Positions 23,108 to 30,669 of a DNA stretch of 64,000 nucleotides are shown in pieces (position 1 is the first letter of the stretch; the number at the start of each line of letters is the position of its first letter). This DNA comes from JADLDB01 sp040755835 (lineage in GTDB: Bacteria; Myxococcota; Myxococcia; Myxococcales; Myxococcaceae): positions 8,410 to 72,409 of the forward strand of contig JBFMAB010000084.1 of assembly GCA_040755835.1 (NCBI GenBank), written 5' to 3'. Made by a program: the position numbers and the translations under genes. The notes under the pieces are model-generated. The model did not search any database. It saw only the letters and a list, made by a program, of their open reading frames with translations, and had not been told where the DNA came from.

Positions 23108-24133
23108 TCACCCCCCGGTCGGCGGAACAAGGGCCTCGTCCAGGCCGAGCGCGTGCGCGAGCGCGTCGAGACCATCGAGCACCTCGAGCTCCAGCCGCGG
23201 CGCCACCGCCTCGACGTCCGCGGGGAGCCGCTCGAGGTCCTTCTCGGTCGTCACGAGGAGGGCGCCCGACGCGCTCGCGGCGGCGCGCGCGGCGTCGACG
23301 TCGGCGGGGGAGAACTCGCGGTGATCGGCGTGCGCGTGCACGGCGACCACGCGCGCGCCGGCGGCCTCCACGCTGCGAACGACGCGCTCCGGACGGGCGA
23401 TGCCGAGGAGCAGCACGACGGGACGGCCCCGCAGGGAGGCGATGGGCTGGTGGACGCCGTGGCGATCGATGAGTGAGGAGAGCCGTGAACGGGCGCGCAC
23501 GATCGGCTTGTCGAGCTCCGGCGCGTCGTCCGAGGTCCAGACGAGGCTCGCGCGGGCGAGCGCCGAGAGCGGCTCCCGCAGCGGCCCCCAGGGCAGGCGA
23601 TGACCGTTGCCGGGCGGCGACCAGACGACGAGGTCGACGTCGCGGTGGAGCTGCCGGTGCTGAAAACCGTCGTCGAGGAGGAGAAAGTCCCGGCCCCGCT
23701 CCCGCGCGTCGAGGGCGAGGGACGCGCGGCGCGGGCCCACGCAGACCTCCACGCCGGGGCAGCGGCGCGCGATGAGGCGGGGCTCGTCTCCCGCCTCCGA
23801 GAGAGGCGGCAGCGCGTCGGCGGTGAAGACGAGGACGCTCGCGCTCCGTCTCCCGTAGCCGCGCGAGAGGACGGCGACCTTCCGACCACACGCGGCCGCC
23901 CAGCGGGCGAGGAAGATGGTCACCGGCGTCTTGCCCGCGCCGCCCACGACGAGGTTGCCGACGCTCACCACGGTCGCACCCTCGACGCGAACGGGCGCGC
24001 GGAGGCCTGCGGAGAACGTGGCGTTTCGCAGCGCGACGCCGGCGCCGTAGAGCCAGGACGCGGGCGCAAGCAGCGGCGCGGCGGCGAGGGCGCGCCAGGT
24101 GCGCGGCCCGTACCAGAGCGACTCCCAGCTCAC
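23108..24133 (-). CDS. lpxK: Tetraacyldisaccharide 4'-kinase
   Basis: 341 aa from GTG 24133. Adds the 4'-phosphate to the lipid A precursor at the inner membrane. The N-terminal hydrophobic segment, P-loop SVGNLVVGGAGKTP, RGYGRRSA and the LLDDGFQHRQL motif are all diagnostic for LpxK. The GTG overlaps the stop of the repeat ORF by 4 bp, supporting translational coupling. Confidence 0.96.
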   Translation of the reverse strand: MSWESLWYGPRTWRALAAAPLLAPASWLYGAGVALRNATFSAGLRAPVRVEGATVVSVGNLVVGGAGKTPVTIFLARWAAACGRKVAVLSRGYGRRSASVLVFTADALPPLSEAGDEPRLIARRCPGVEVCVGPRRASLALDARERGRDFLLLDDGFQHRQLHRDVDLVVWSPPGNGHRLPWGPLREPLSALARASLVWTSDDAPELDKPIVRARSRLSSLIDRHGVHQPIASLRGRPVVLLLGIARPERVVRSVEAAGARVVAVHAHADHREFSPADVDAARAAASASGALLVTTEKDLERLPADVEAVAPRLELEVLDGLDALAHALGLDEALVPPTGG

Positions 24134-25008
24134 GCCCGCGCCTCCGTCGAGCGGAGAGCCGCCAGCGCGTGGGCCGGCGCCAATCGCCGGAGCGCGGTGT
24201 GAAGCGACGAAGCCGAGCGGTGCGCCGGCGTGCCCGTGGCCTCGAGGCGTCCGAGCCTCGGTGCACCATCGCGCGCGACGTTCGTGTCGGCTCCGCGGAG
24301 CTCCGCGCCTCCCGAGACCGCGGCCGGAGTTCCGCCGGGCGCAGGAGCGTGCTCGGCCGGCTCCTCAGCGTCTCCGGCCCCTTCGACCGACGGACCACCG
24401 ACCTCCGCGCGAGTCTCGCCGAACTCAGCGGGACCTTCGCCGTGTCCGGCAGGACCTTCGCCGTGTCCGGCAGGACCTTCGCCGTGTCCGGCAGGACCTT
24501 CGCCGTGTCCGGCAGGACCTTCGCCGTGTCCGGCAGAACCTTCGTCGTGTCCGGCAGGAACTTCGTCGTGTCCGGCAGGACCTTCGTCGTGTCCGGCAGG
24601 ACCTTCGTCGTGTCCGGCAGGACCTTCGCCGTGTTCGGCAGGACCTTCGTCGTGTTCGGCAGGACCTTCGTCGTGTCCGGCAGGACCTTCGCCGTGTTCG
24701 GCAGGACCTTCGTCGTGTTCGGCAGGACCTTCGTCGTGTTCGGCAGGACCTTCGTCGAACTTTTCGACGTGGTCGCCCACGGTTGCGGGATGTCCGTCGA
24801 AGTACGCGGAGTGCGCACGGTGCACGCCCCGGTACGCGGTGCGCGCAGAAATCCGGCCTGCGAGCTGCGCGAGGGGCGTCGCGAAACCCGCGGGCCGTTC
24901 GTGCTGGCGACCGCGGCCCACACCGGGCGTCTGCGTCACGACTCGCGCCGACGTGGCGTCGTCGCGGGGGTTTCCGTCCGCGCGGTCGGCCCACCGTCGC
25001 GCGCTCAT
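24130..25008 (-). CDS. Repeat protein with 16 tandem heptads, embedded in the LPS operon
   Basis: 292 aa, no family recognised. Residues ~85-196 are 16 copies of a 7-residue unit (mainly DEGPAEH, DEGPAGH or GEGPAGH), so His recurs every seventh residue beside Asp/Glu. The last unit ends in Phe (GEGPAEF). The N-terminus is basic and has no signal peptide; the C-terminal ~45 residues could be an amphipathic helix. The 21-bp units contain no stop in several frames, so coding cannot be judged from openness alone. This frame is preferred because its ATG overlaps the upstream glycosyltransferase stop by 4 bp and its stop overlaps lpxK by 4 bp. Metal binding is a guess from composition. Confidence 0.65.
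   Translation of the reverse strand: MSARRWADRADGNPRDDATSARVVTQTPGVGRGRQHERPAGFATPLAQLAGRISARTAYRGVHRAHSAYFDGHPATVGDHVEKFDEGPAEHDEGPAEHDEGPAEHGEGPAGHDEGPAEHDEGPAEHGEGPAGHDEGPAGHDEGPAGHDEVPAGHDEGSAGHGEGPAGHGEGPAGHGEGPAGHGEGPAGHGEGPAEFGETRAEVGGPSVEGAGDAEEPAEHAPAPGGTPAAVSGGAELRGADTNVARDGAPRLGRLEATGTPAHRSASSLHTALRRLAPAHALAALRSTEARA
24421..24756 (-). repeat. 16 x 21-bp tandem repeat
   Basis: Uninterrupted array, plus-strand unit CCTTCGCCGTGTCCGGCAGG plus one A, with C/T and G/A substitutions at a few positions (GCC/GTC, TCC/TTC). Unit length is a multiple of three, so copy-number change keeps the frame. No spacers, so not CRISPR. Confidence 0.95.
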
Positions 25009-26021
25009 CGCCGCGTCACCTGCGCGTAGAGCCCGAGGACCCGCCGGGCGACCGACTCTGCGGGCTCGAGCTTCACCTCGCGCCGCTCCGGCTTCAGCGC
25101 CGCCGCCGCCACCGCCTCCACCTCGGGAATGACCAGCGCGTCCGCGTACCGCTCGAGGGCGCCCTCGTCGACCGCCACCACGCGCACGCCGCAGGCGCGC
25201 GCCTGCGCCGCCGCGCGGCCCGCGTAGTCATTGCCCAGGCCCAGCACCCAGACTTCGTCGAGCGCCCGCAGCCACGAGACGAAGCGCTCCCCCGACTGGT
25301 AGCCCGTGAAGGTCACCGCGTCGCCGAGCCCCAGGCCCGTCACCTGCGCGCGCAGCTCCGGCTCCAGCGCGCCGTCGCCCACCAGCACCAGGCGCGCCTC
25401 GGGGCTCGCCGCCCGCACGCGCGCGAACGCGTCCAGGCCCAGCGCGTGCCGGCGCGACGCCTGGAAGGTCGACACCATGCCGATCGTCGGCGCGTCGGGC
25501 AGGCCCAGCGCGCTTCGCACCGCCGCGCGGTCCGTGGGCGGAGCGAAGCCCTCCGGCACGATCGGCGGCAGCACCAGCACGGGCTGGCCCATGAGCTTCC
25601 GCGCGAGCTCCGCCGTCGGCACCGTCCACGCGTCGGCGGGTGGCCCCAGCCACCGCAATGAACGCGGCGCGTGAACCGATCGCACCAGCACCGCGCCCGG
25701 GGGCCGCCCGAGCCGCGCCAGCACGTGATCGTGGCTGAAGTGCACGTGCACCACCTCGGCGCGTGCGCCGCGCAGCGTGAGCACGTCCCGCATCATGGCC
25801 CACGGCGTCGACTTCACCGAGAGCTCGAGCGCCACGTCGGACAACAGGCCCAGCGCCTCGAAGCGCGGCACGGCGAGCTCCTCCGCCGTCGTCGTCACCC
25901 GCTTGCGATCCACCGCCACCGACACGTCGTGCCCCAGCCGGCGCTGCGCGAGCGCGAGCTGCGCGACGAGCTCGGCGGGCCCGGTGAAGTACGGCGAGGC
26001 GAGCAGATGGAGGATCCTCAC
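25005..26021 (-). CDS. Glycosyltransferase (GT-B fold, GT4-like)
   Basis: 338 aa from GTG 26021, chosen because it begins the Rossmann strand (VRILHLLASPYFTGPAE) and follows a purine-rich ribosome site (GGGGGAAGG). An ATG at 26072 would overlap waaA. The N-terminal acceptor domain is followed by the C-terminal nucleotide-sugar domain (PTIGMVSTFQASRR; LVLVGDGALEPELRA; GLGNDYAGRAAAQARACG). Position after waaA and before lpxK and the heptose genes suggests transfer of a core sugar to lipid A, but donor and acceptor are unknown. Confidence 0.85.
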   Translation of the reverse strand: MRILHLLASPYFTGPAELVAQLALAQRRLGHDVSVAVDRKRVTTTAEELAVPRFEALGLLSDVALELSVKSTPWAMMRDVLTLRGARAEVVHVHFSHDHVLARLGRPPGAVLVRSVHAPRSLRWLGPPADAWTVPTAELARKLMGQPVLVLPPIVPEGFAPPTDRAAVRSALGLPDAPTIGMVSTFQASRRHALGLDAFARVRAASPEARLVLVGDGALEPELRAQVTGLGLGDAVTFTGYQSGERFVSWLRALDEVWVLGLGNDYAGRAAAQARACGVRVVAVDEGALERYADALVIPEVEAVAAAALKPERREVKLEPAESVARRVLGLYAQVTRR

Positions 26022-26037
26022 CGCGCCTTCCCCCGCC

Positions 26038-27303
26038 TCACGCCGCCACCAGCCGCGCGAGGGCGTCGACATTGCGATCGCTCGCGCCCGACACCTGCCG
26101 CACGGCGTTGCGCGCCAGCTCGCCCAGCGCAGCGATGCTCTCTGGCCGCGCCAACAGATCGCTCAGCACGCGCGCGAGGTGCTCGGCGTCGTTCACCTGA
26201 ATTCCTCCGCGGCCGACCAGCACCTGCACCGAGTCGCGGAAGTTCTCCATGTGCGGCCCGAAGAGCACCGGCCGGCCCTGCGCCGCCGGCTCGAGGATGT
26301 TCTGGCCGCCACGGGTGGTGAAGGAGCCGCCCACGAACACGACGGTCGCGAGCCGGTACGCGCGCGCGAGCTCGCCGATGCTGTCGAGGATCACCACCGG
26401 CGCGCCCGACGCGTTGCCCCTGGAGCGCAGCGCGCCGTGCAGTCCCGCCGCCGTGACCAGGGCCAGCACCCGCTCTGCCCGCTCGACGTAGCGCGGTGCG
26501 ATCACGAGGCGCAGGTCGGGGGCGTCCTTCGCGATCCGCCGGTACACGTTCAGCAGCAGCTCCTCCTCGCCCTCGTGGGTGCTGCCTGCGATCCACACGC
26601 GCGCGTCGCGCGGCAGCCCCATCGCCTCCCGCAGCCCCTGGTCCTCGACCGCGGCCTCGAGCGGCGCCAGCGCGTCGAACTTCGTATTGCCCGTCACCTG
26701 CACCCGCTCGCGGCGCGCGCCCAGCGACAAGGCGCGTTCGGCCTCGTCCTCCTCGCGCATCAGGAACAGGTCGACGTCCGCGAGCGGGTTGCCGATCAGC
26801 GTGAAGAACGCGCGGTAGCGCGGCAGGTGCTTCGCCGAGAAGCGGCCGTTCGTCAGCGCCACCTTCGCGCCCGCTGCGTGGGCCGCGCGGATCAGGTTCG
26901 GCCAGATCTCGGTGTACTCCAGCACCAGCAGGTCCGGGCGGATCGCGCGGGCCGCCCGCCGCGTGGCGCCCCAGAGATCCCACGGCGCGTACACCACCGC
27001 GTCGATCTTGTTCACCAGCCGCTCGCGCGCCATCAGGTTCCCGGTGTTGGTGATGGTGCTCAGGATCACCTTCGCCCCGGGGAACTTCGTCTTCAGCCGA
27101 TCGATCATCGGCGCCAGCGCGAGGAGATCGCCGGCGCTCGCGCCGTGCAGCCAGATGCGCAGGCCCGGGCCCTCGGGCAACAGGCCAGGCGGGTAGAAGC
27201 CGAGCCGCTGCCAGGCGCCGTCGCGCGTCTTCTTCATCAGCGCCAGCACCGGGAAGAGCACCGCGAAGGCCAGCCACGTGGCGAGGACGTACAGCAGCCG
27301 CAT
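26038..27303 (-). CDS. waaA: 3-deoxy-D-manno-octulosonic acid (Kdo) transferase
   Basis: 421 aa from ATG 27303. GT30 enzyme that adds Kdo to the lipid A precursor at the cytoplasmic face of the inner membrane. It has an N-terminal membrane anchor (LYVLATWLAFAVLFPVLALM). Family motifs are ILSTITNTGNLMA, LEYTEIWPNLIRAA, VTGNTKFDAL, WIAGSTHEGEEELLL and GGSFTTRGGQNILEPAAQG. The usual HxxSVGE segment reads HGASAGD, with Asp59 where the proposed catalytic Glu normally stands. First clear gene of the LPS operon. Confidence 0.93.
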   Translation of the reverse strand: MRLLYVLATWLAFAVLFPVLALMKKTRDGAWQRLGFYPPGLLPEGPGLRIWLHGASAGDLLALAPMIDRLKTKFPGAKVILSTITNTGNLMARERLVNKIDAVVYAPWDLWGATRRAARAIRPDLLVLEYTEIWPNLIRAAHAAGAKVALTNGRFSAKHLPRYRAFFTLIGNPLADVDLFLMREEDEAERALSLGARRERVQVTGNTKFDALAPLEAAVEDQGLREAMGLPRDARVWIAGSTHEGEEELLLNVYRRIAKDAPDLRLVIAPRYVERAERVLALVTAAGLHGALRSRGNASGAPVVILDSIGELARAYRLATVVFVGGSFTTRGGQNILEPAAQGRPVLFGPHMENFRDSVQVLVGRGGIQVNDAEHLARVLSDLLARPESIAALGELARNAVRQVSGASDRNVDALARLVAA

Positions 27304-27358
27304 GCGTGGCTCGCACTTCTCGCAGCGCGCGTGCGGTGATGCAAGGAGCCCGCGGTGT

Positions 27359-27641
27359 TCAGCGGTCGCCCAGGCGCTCCAGCGCGACCCGGCACGCGGC
27401 GTGGAGCCGCTCGTCGTCGAGGAAGGAGGCGCTGGGCAGCGCCCGGCCGGACTCCAGCAGCGCGAGCGCGCGGTGGCATTCGCTGGCGGCGGCGGCGCGA
27501 CGGCCACACGCCCTCCCGGCCCAGGCGCACGGCGGTGCCGTTCGAAACGTCGGCCGGCAGCGGCCACGGCGCCGCCGCCCGCACCGCGCCGCCGCCCAAG
27601 AGCGCCAGCAACAACACGAAAGGCGCGCCGGGCGCCCGCAC
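27359..27641 (-). pseudogene. Frameshifted small exported protein (or sequencing indel)
   Basis: No single frame gives a sensible product here, but two join well. An N-terminal part from GTG 27641 reads like a signal peptide and mature start (APFVLLLALLGGGAVRAAA, then PWPLPADVSNGTAVRLGREG). A C-terminal part in another frame reads ASECHRALALLESGRAL, then LHAACRVALERLGDR and stop. The shift lies in the CGCCGCCGCCGCC tract near 27495, and the span is one base over a multiple of three. Combined product about 93 aa, unknown family. Located between waaA and the CheW-like genes. Confidence 0.45.
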
Positions 27642-27724
27642 CACCTCCCGCGCCGCCTCGGCCAGCGCCTCGCGCGACGCCGAGCTTCCCCTGCCCCAGC
27701 CCGCGCAGCGCCTTCGCGGCGCTG

Positions 27725-28303
27725 CTACTCGAGCTCGTCGCCCGCGACCTCGAAGACGACCGCGGTGACGCCGGGCAGCCCCCAGAAGCTCGAGCGCGTG
27801 CCTTCCGGAAACGTGAGCGCGACGCTGACGGCGGCGACGGCGATGACGATGCCGATGAAGAGGGCCGCGGCGCTGAGCGCGGTGAGGGAGCGGCCCCTCG
27901 AGGCGATCGCCGGCCCTCGCACCGCCTCCGCCTCCGGGGCGCGGAGGAGGCCGTCGAGCGCGGGCAGCGACACCACGGGCCACAGGCCGCCGGCCACCAC
28001 GACGAAGCCCCGCAGCGCTCCGCCGACGAGGCCCGCGAGCACGCGCGGCACGGGGAGGAGGCGGAGCCGCTCGCCGTGTACCTCGAGCGCGCCCACCACC
28101 AGCGCGGCCGTCTCGTGGCGCAACAGGTGCGCGTCGGCGGGCGCGCTGGCCGCGCCGCCGAAGAGGCCGCCGGCGTGCGGCGCCTCGCCCGAGGGCCGCT
28201 CGACGCCGACGACGTCTCCGGCCAGCACCGCGAGGCGATCGCCGCCGCCCTGGCAGAGCACCACGCCCGCGAGGGTGTCGGCCGGCGAACGCGCGTCGTT
28301 CAT
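27725..28303 (-). CDS. CheW-like protein with C-terminal membrane helix
   Basis: 192 aa. The middle resembles a degenerate CheW fold (RLRLLPVPRVLAGLVGGALRGFVVVAGGLWPVVSLPALDGLL). It ends in a membrane helix (ALSAAALFIGIVIAVAAVSVAL) and a short tail. The ATG overlaps the stop of the neighbouring CheW gene by 4 bp. CheW normally links receptors to CheA in the cytoplasm; a membrane-bound form might anchor a signalling complex or sense at the membrane. No cheA or receptor gene is in the window. The family call rests on the pattern plus the partner gene. Confidence 0.6.
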   Translation of the reverse strand: MNDARSPADTLAGVVLCQGGGDRLAVLAGDVVGVERPSGEAPHAGGLFGGAASAPADAHLLRHETAALVVGALEVHGERLRLLPVPRVLAGLVGGALRGFVVVAGGLWPVVSLPALDGLLRAPEAEAVRGPAIASRGRSLTALSAAALFIGIVIAVAAVSVALTFPEGTRSSFWGLPGVTAVVFEVAGDELE

Positions 28304-28764
28304 GGTCCGCCGCGGGACAGGAAGTCGATGAAGCCGTCGGGATCGATCACCGCCACCTCGCCCGCCGGCGACGTCGCGGGCCCCCGGAGGTGCGCCTGCA
28401 GGCCCGCGTCGCCCAACCGCTCGAGCGCGCCTTCGAGTGACGAGACGCCGTGCACCCTGGTGGCCGTGAGCGCGACGGCGCCCCCGGTGCTGCGTACCAC
28501 CACCGCGCGCTTGAGCTGCTGGTCGACGGTCTTCCCCGCGAGCCGCGGGAGATCGACCACGGGGAGCACCTCGCCGCGGTGCGCGAACACACCCAACACG
28601 TGCATCGGCGCGCCTGGAACGCGGGTCACCACCGGCAGGGTGACGACCTCGGCGGCGGTCTCGGCCGGAACGGCGTACAGGCTCGACCCACAGGCGAAAA
28701 CCAGGTGTCCGCGATGCGTTTCGACCACGGCGGGATTCTGACCACACTTCACGCACGGGGCCAA
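28300..28764 (-). CDS. CheW-domain protein
   Basis: 154 aa from a TTG start (GTG 28752 is an alternative). The CheW fold is seen in LVFACGSSLYAVPAETAAEVV, GVFAHRGEVLPVVDLPRLAG and VVVRSTGGAVALTATRVHGV. It has an unusual N-terminus with a CVKC pair that could bind metal. Usually couples chemoreceptors to the CheA kinase. It diverges from the globin-coupled kinase 50 bp away, so the two may be functionally linked, though that is only positional. Confidence 0.75.
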   Translation of the reverse strand: MAPCVKCGQNPAVVETHRGHLVFACGSSLYAVPAETAAEVVTLPVVTRVPGAPMHVLGVFAHRGEVLPVVDLPRLAGKTVDQQLKRAVVVRSTGGAVALTATRVHGVSSLEGALERLGDAGLQAHLRGPATSPAGEVAVIDPDGFIDFLSRGGP

Positions 28765-28770
28765 AGGTGG

Positions 28771-28800
28771 TTGTGCGGCCCGGCGCCTTGTCGCTACAAG
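28771..28800 (+). promoter_or_regulatory. Possible promoter for the globin-coupled kinase operon
   Basis: TTGTGC (28771-28776), 18-bp spacer, TACAAG (28795-28800), 14 bp before the ATG. Moderate match only; it lies in the 50-bp gap to the divergent cheW-like gene. Confidence 0.35.
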
Positions 28801-28814
28801 CCGCGCGGATCCAG

Positions 28815-29963
28815 ATGATCTCCCTGTTTCGCGAGCTCCAGGCGTACGTCGGCTTCGGGCCGGAGGACGAGCGCCGCCTGCGGGCGCTCCGCGAGCCCCT
28901 GGCCCCGCACTTCCCGGCGATCGCCGAGGTCTTCTACGCGCGCATCCTCGAGCACCCCGACGCGCGGGCGGCGCTGATGCGCGGCGAGAAGCACATCGGC
29001 CAGCTCAAAGGCACGCTGACGCGGTGGATGAGCGAGCTGTTCGAGGGCCCCTGGGACGAGGCGTACGTCGAGCGACGCGCCCGGATCGGCCGGGTCCACG
29101 TGCAGATCCGCCTGCCCCAGCACTACATGATCACGGCGATGAACGTGATCCGGCTCGAGCTGCGCGATCGCCTGAGCACGATCCTCGACGAGACGTCCGC
29201 CGACGGCCGGGCGTCGCGCGACGCGGTGCAGCGGGTGCTGGATCTCGACCTCGCGCTGATGCTGCACACCTACCGCGAGGACCTCGAGGCGGCGCAGCAG
29301 CGCGCCGAGCGCCTGGCGACGTACGGCCAGCTGATGGGCAGCATCGGCCACGAGCTGCGCAACCCGCTGGGCGTCATCGAGACCTCGCTCTACGTGCTGA
29401 AGGCGCAGCCCGGCGCCTCGGAGAAGACGGTCAAGCACCTCGAGCGCATCGGCCAGCAGGTGACGCTGGCGAACGACATCATCACGCAGATGCTGGACCT
29501 GATCCGCGACCGCCCGCTGACCCGGCAGCCGGTGGACCTGGGCGCGGTGGCGAGTGACGCGCTGAGCTCGCTCGAGCGGCCCGCCACCATGACGGTCGAG
29601 CTGCACGGCTTCGACGCGCCCTGCCCCACCGTGGGCGACGCGACGCAGCTGCGGCAGGCGGTGCTGAACCTGCTGGAGAACGCGTTCCACGCCGCGGGCG
29701 CAGGCGGGCGGGTGGCGGTGACGCTGGAGCGCGAGGCCGACGAGGTGCGGGTGCACGTCGATGACTCCGGGCCCGGCGTGGATCCGGCGGTCCGCAATCG
29801 CCTCTTCGAGCCGCTGGTGACGACCAAGCCGAAGGGCATCGGCCTGGGGCTGGCCCTGGTGCGCCGCGTCGCGGAGCGTCACGGGGGCCGGGTGGTCCTG
29901 TCGCGCGCGCCACTGGGCGGCGCGCGCTTCAGCCTGGTGCTGCCGGGCGTGGAGGGTCCATAG
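28815..29963 (+). CDS. Globin-coupled sensor histidine kinase
   Basis: 382 aa. The N-terminal ~155 residues look like a sensor globin: the F-helix segment RIGRVHVQIRLPQHYM contains His95, placed as the heme ligand. Next comes a dimerisation/phosphoacceptor helix with His179 in GSIGHELRNPLG, then an HATPase domain (N box LNLLENAFHAAG, DDSGPGV, GIGLGLALVRRV). No membrane helix, so a soluble sensor of O2, NO or CO is expected. Two bases after its stop a double-receiver gene begins, then a hybrid kinase, giving one operon. Confidence 0.87.
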   Translation: MISLFRELQAYVGFGPEDERRLRALREPLAPHFPAIAEVFYARILEHPDARAALMRGEKHIGQLKGTLTRWMSELFEGPWDEAYVERRARIGRVHVQIRLPQHYMITAMNVIRLELRDRLSTILDETSADGRASRDAVQRVLDLDLALMLHTYREDLEAAQQRAERLATYGQLMGSIGHELRNPLGVIETSLYVLKAQPGASEKTVKHLERIGQQVTLANDIITQMLDLIRDRPLTRQPVDLGAVASDALSSLERPATMTVELHGFDAPCPTVGDATQLRQAVLNLLENAFHAAGAGGRVAVTLEREADEVRVHVDDSGPGVDPAVRNRLFEPLVTTKPKGIGLGLALVRRVAERHGGRVVLSRAPLGGARFSLVLPGVEGP

Positions 29964-29964
29964 G

Positions 29965-30669
29965 ATGAACCGCCGCTATCTGCTGGTGGACGACAACGCC
30001 GCGTTCGTGGAGAACCTGGCGGAGATCCTCGAGGGCACGGGGGCGACCGTCGACGTGGCGGCGAGCGCGTCGGAGGCGCTGAGTCGGCTCGATTCACACC
30101 GCTACGACGCGCTCGTCACGGACATGCGCATGCCCGGGCTGTCGGGCTCGGAGCTGCTGCACCTCGCGCGGCGCCGCGACCCGGGGCTGCCGGTGGTGCT
30201 CCTGTCGGCGTACGTGCAGGACGCGCAGGTCGCCGAGGCGCGCCGCGAAGGGCTGTTGGCCGTGCTGTCGAAGCCGGGCAAGGTGGTCGAGCTGGTGGCC
30301 CTGCTCGAGCGAGCCCGGCGCGGTGGCATGGTGCTGCTGGTCGAGGACGACGCGGCGCTCGCCGAGAACCTCAGGGACGCGCTCGCCGACCGCGGGTTGA
30401 CGGCGTGCACCGTGACCACCGTGCAGGAGCTGGAGGCGCTCGACGTGCAGCCCTTCGTCGCTCTCGTCGACCTGCGCGTGCCCGGCGGGCCGGTGGGGGA
30501 GTCGCTCGCGCGCGTGCGGCAGCGTTTCCCCGGCACGCCGACGATGGTGATCACCGGCGTCACCGATCCGCCTGTCCCGGCGGACGCGGCTCTCTACCGC
30601 AAGCCCTTCGACACCCACTTGCTGGTCGATCAGCTGGAGCAGCTCTTCACCCGCGCGAACGCTCCATGA
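29965..30669 (+). CDS. Tandem double-receiver response regulator
   Basis: 234 aa, two complete REC domains and no output domain. REC1 has the acidic pocket (VDDN), phosphoacceptor Asp53 (VTDMRMPG) and Lys103. REC2 has VEDD, Asp169 (LVDLRVPG) and Lys213 (YRKPFD). Both look able to accept phosphate. Lying between two histidine kinase genes, it probably carries phosphate between them or acts as a sink. Starts 2 bp after the globin-coupled kinase and overlaps the next gene by 4 bp. Confidence 0.88.
   Translation: MNRRYLLVDDNAAFVENLAEILEGTGATVDVAASASEALSRLDSHRYDALVTDMRMPGLSGSELLHLARRRDPGLPVVLLSAYVQDAQVAEARREGLLAVLSKPGKVVELVALLERARRGGMVLLVEDDAALAENLRDALADRGLTACTVTTVQELEALDVQPFVALVDLRVPGGPVGESLARVRQRFPGTPTMVITGVTDPPVPADAALYRKPFDTHLLVDQLEQLFTRANAP

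Noticed and set aside
24421..24756. CRISPR-like array
   Set aside because: Units are 21 bp, head-to-tail with no spacers, and in frame with a coding sequence; no cas genes nearby.
24099..25661. Plus-strand and other-frame readings of the 21-bp repeat region
   Set aside because: The stop-free repeat makes several frames look open. Only the 24130-25008 minus frame is coupled by 4-bp overlaps to both flanking genes.
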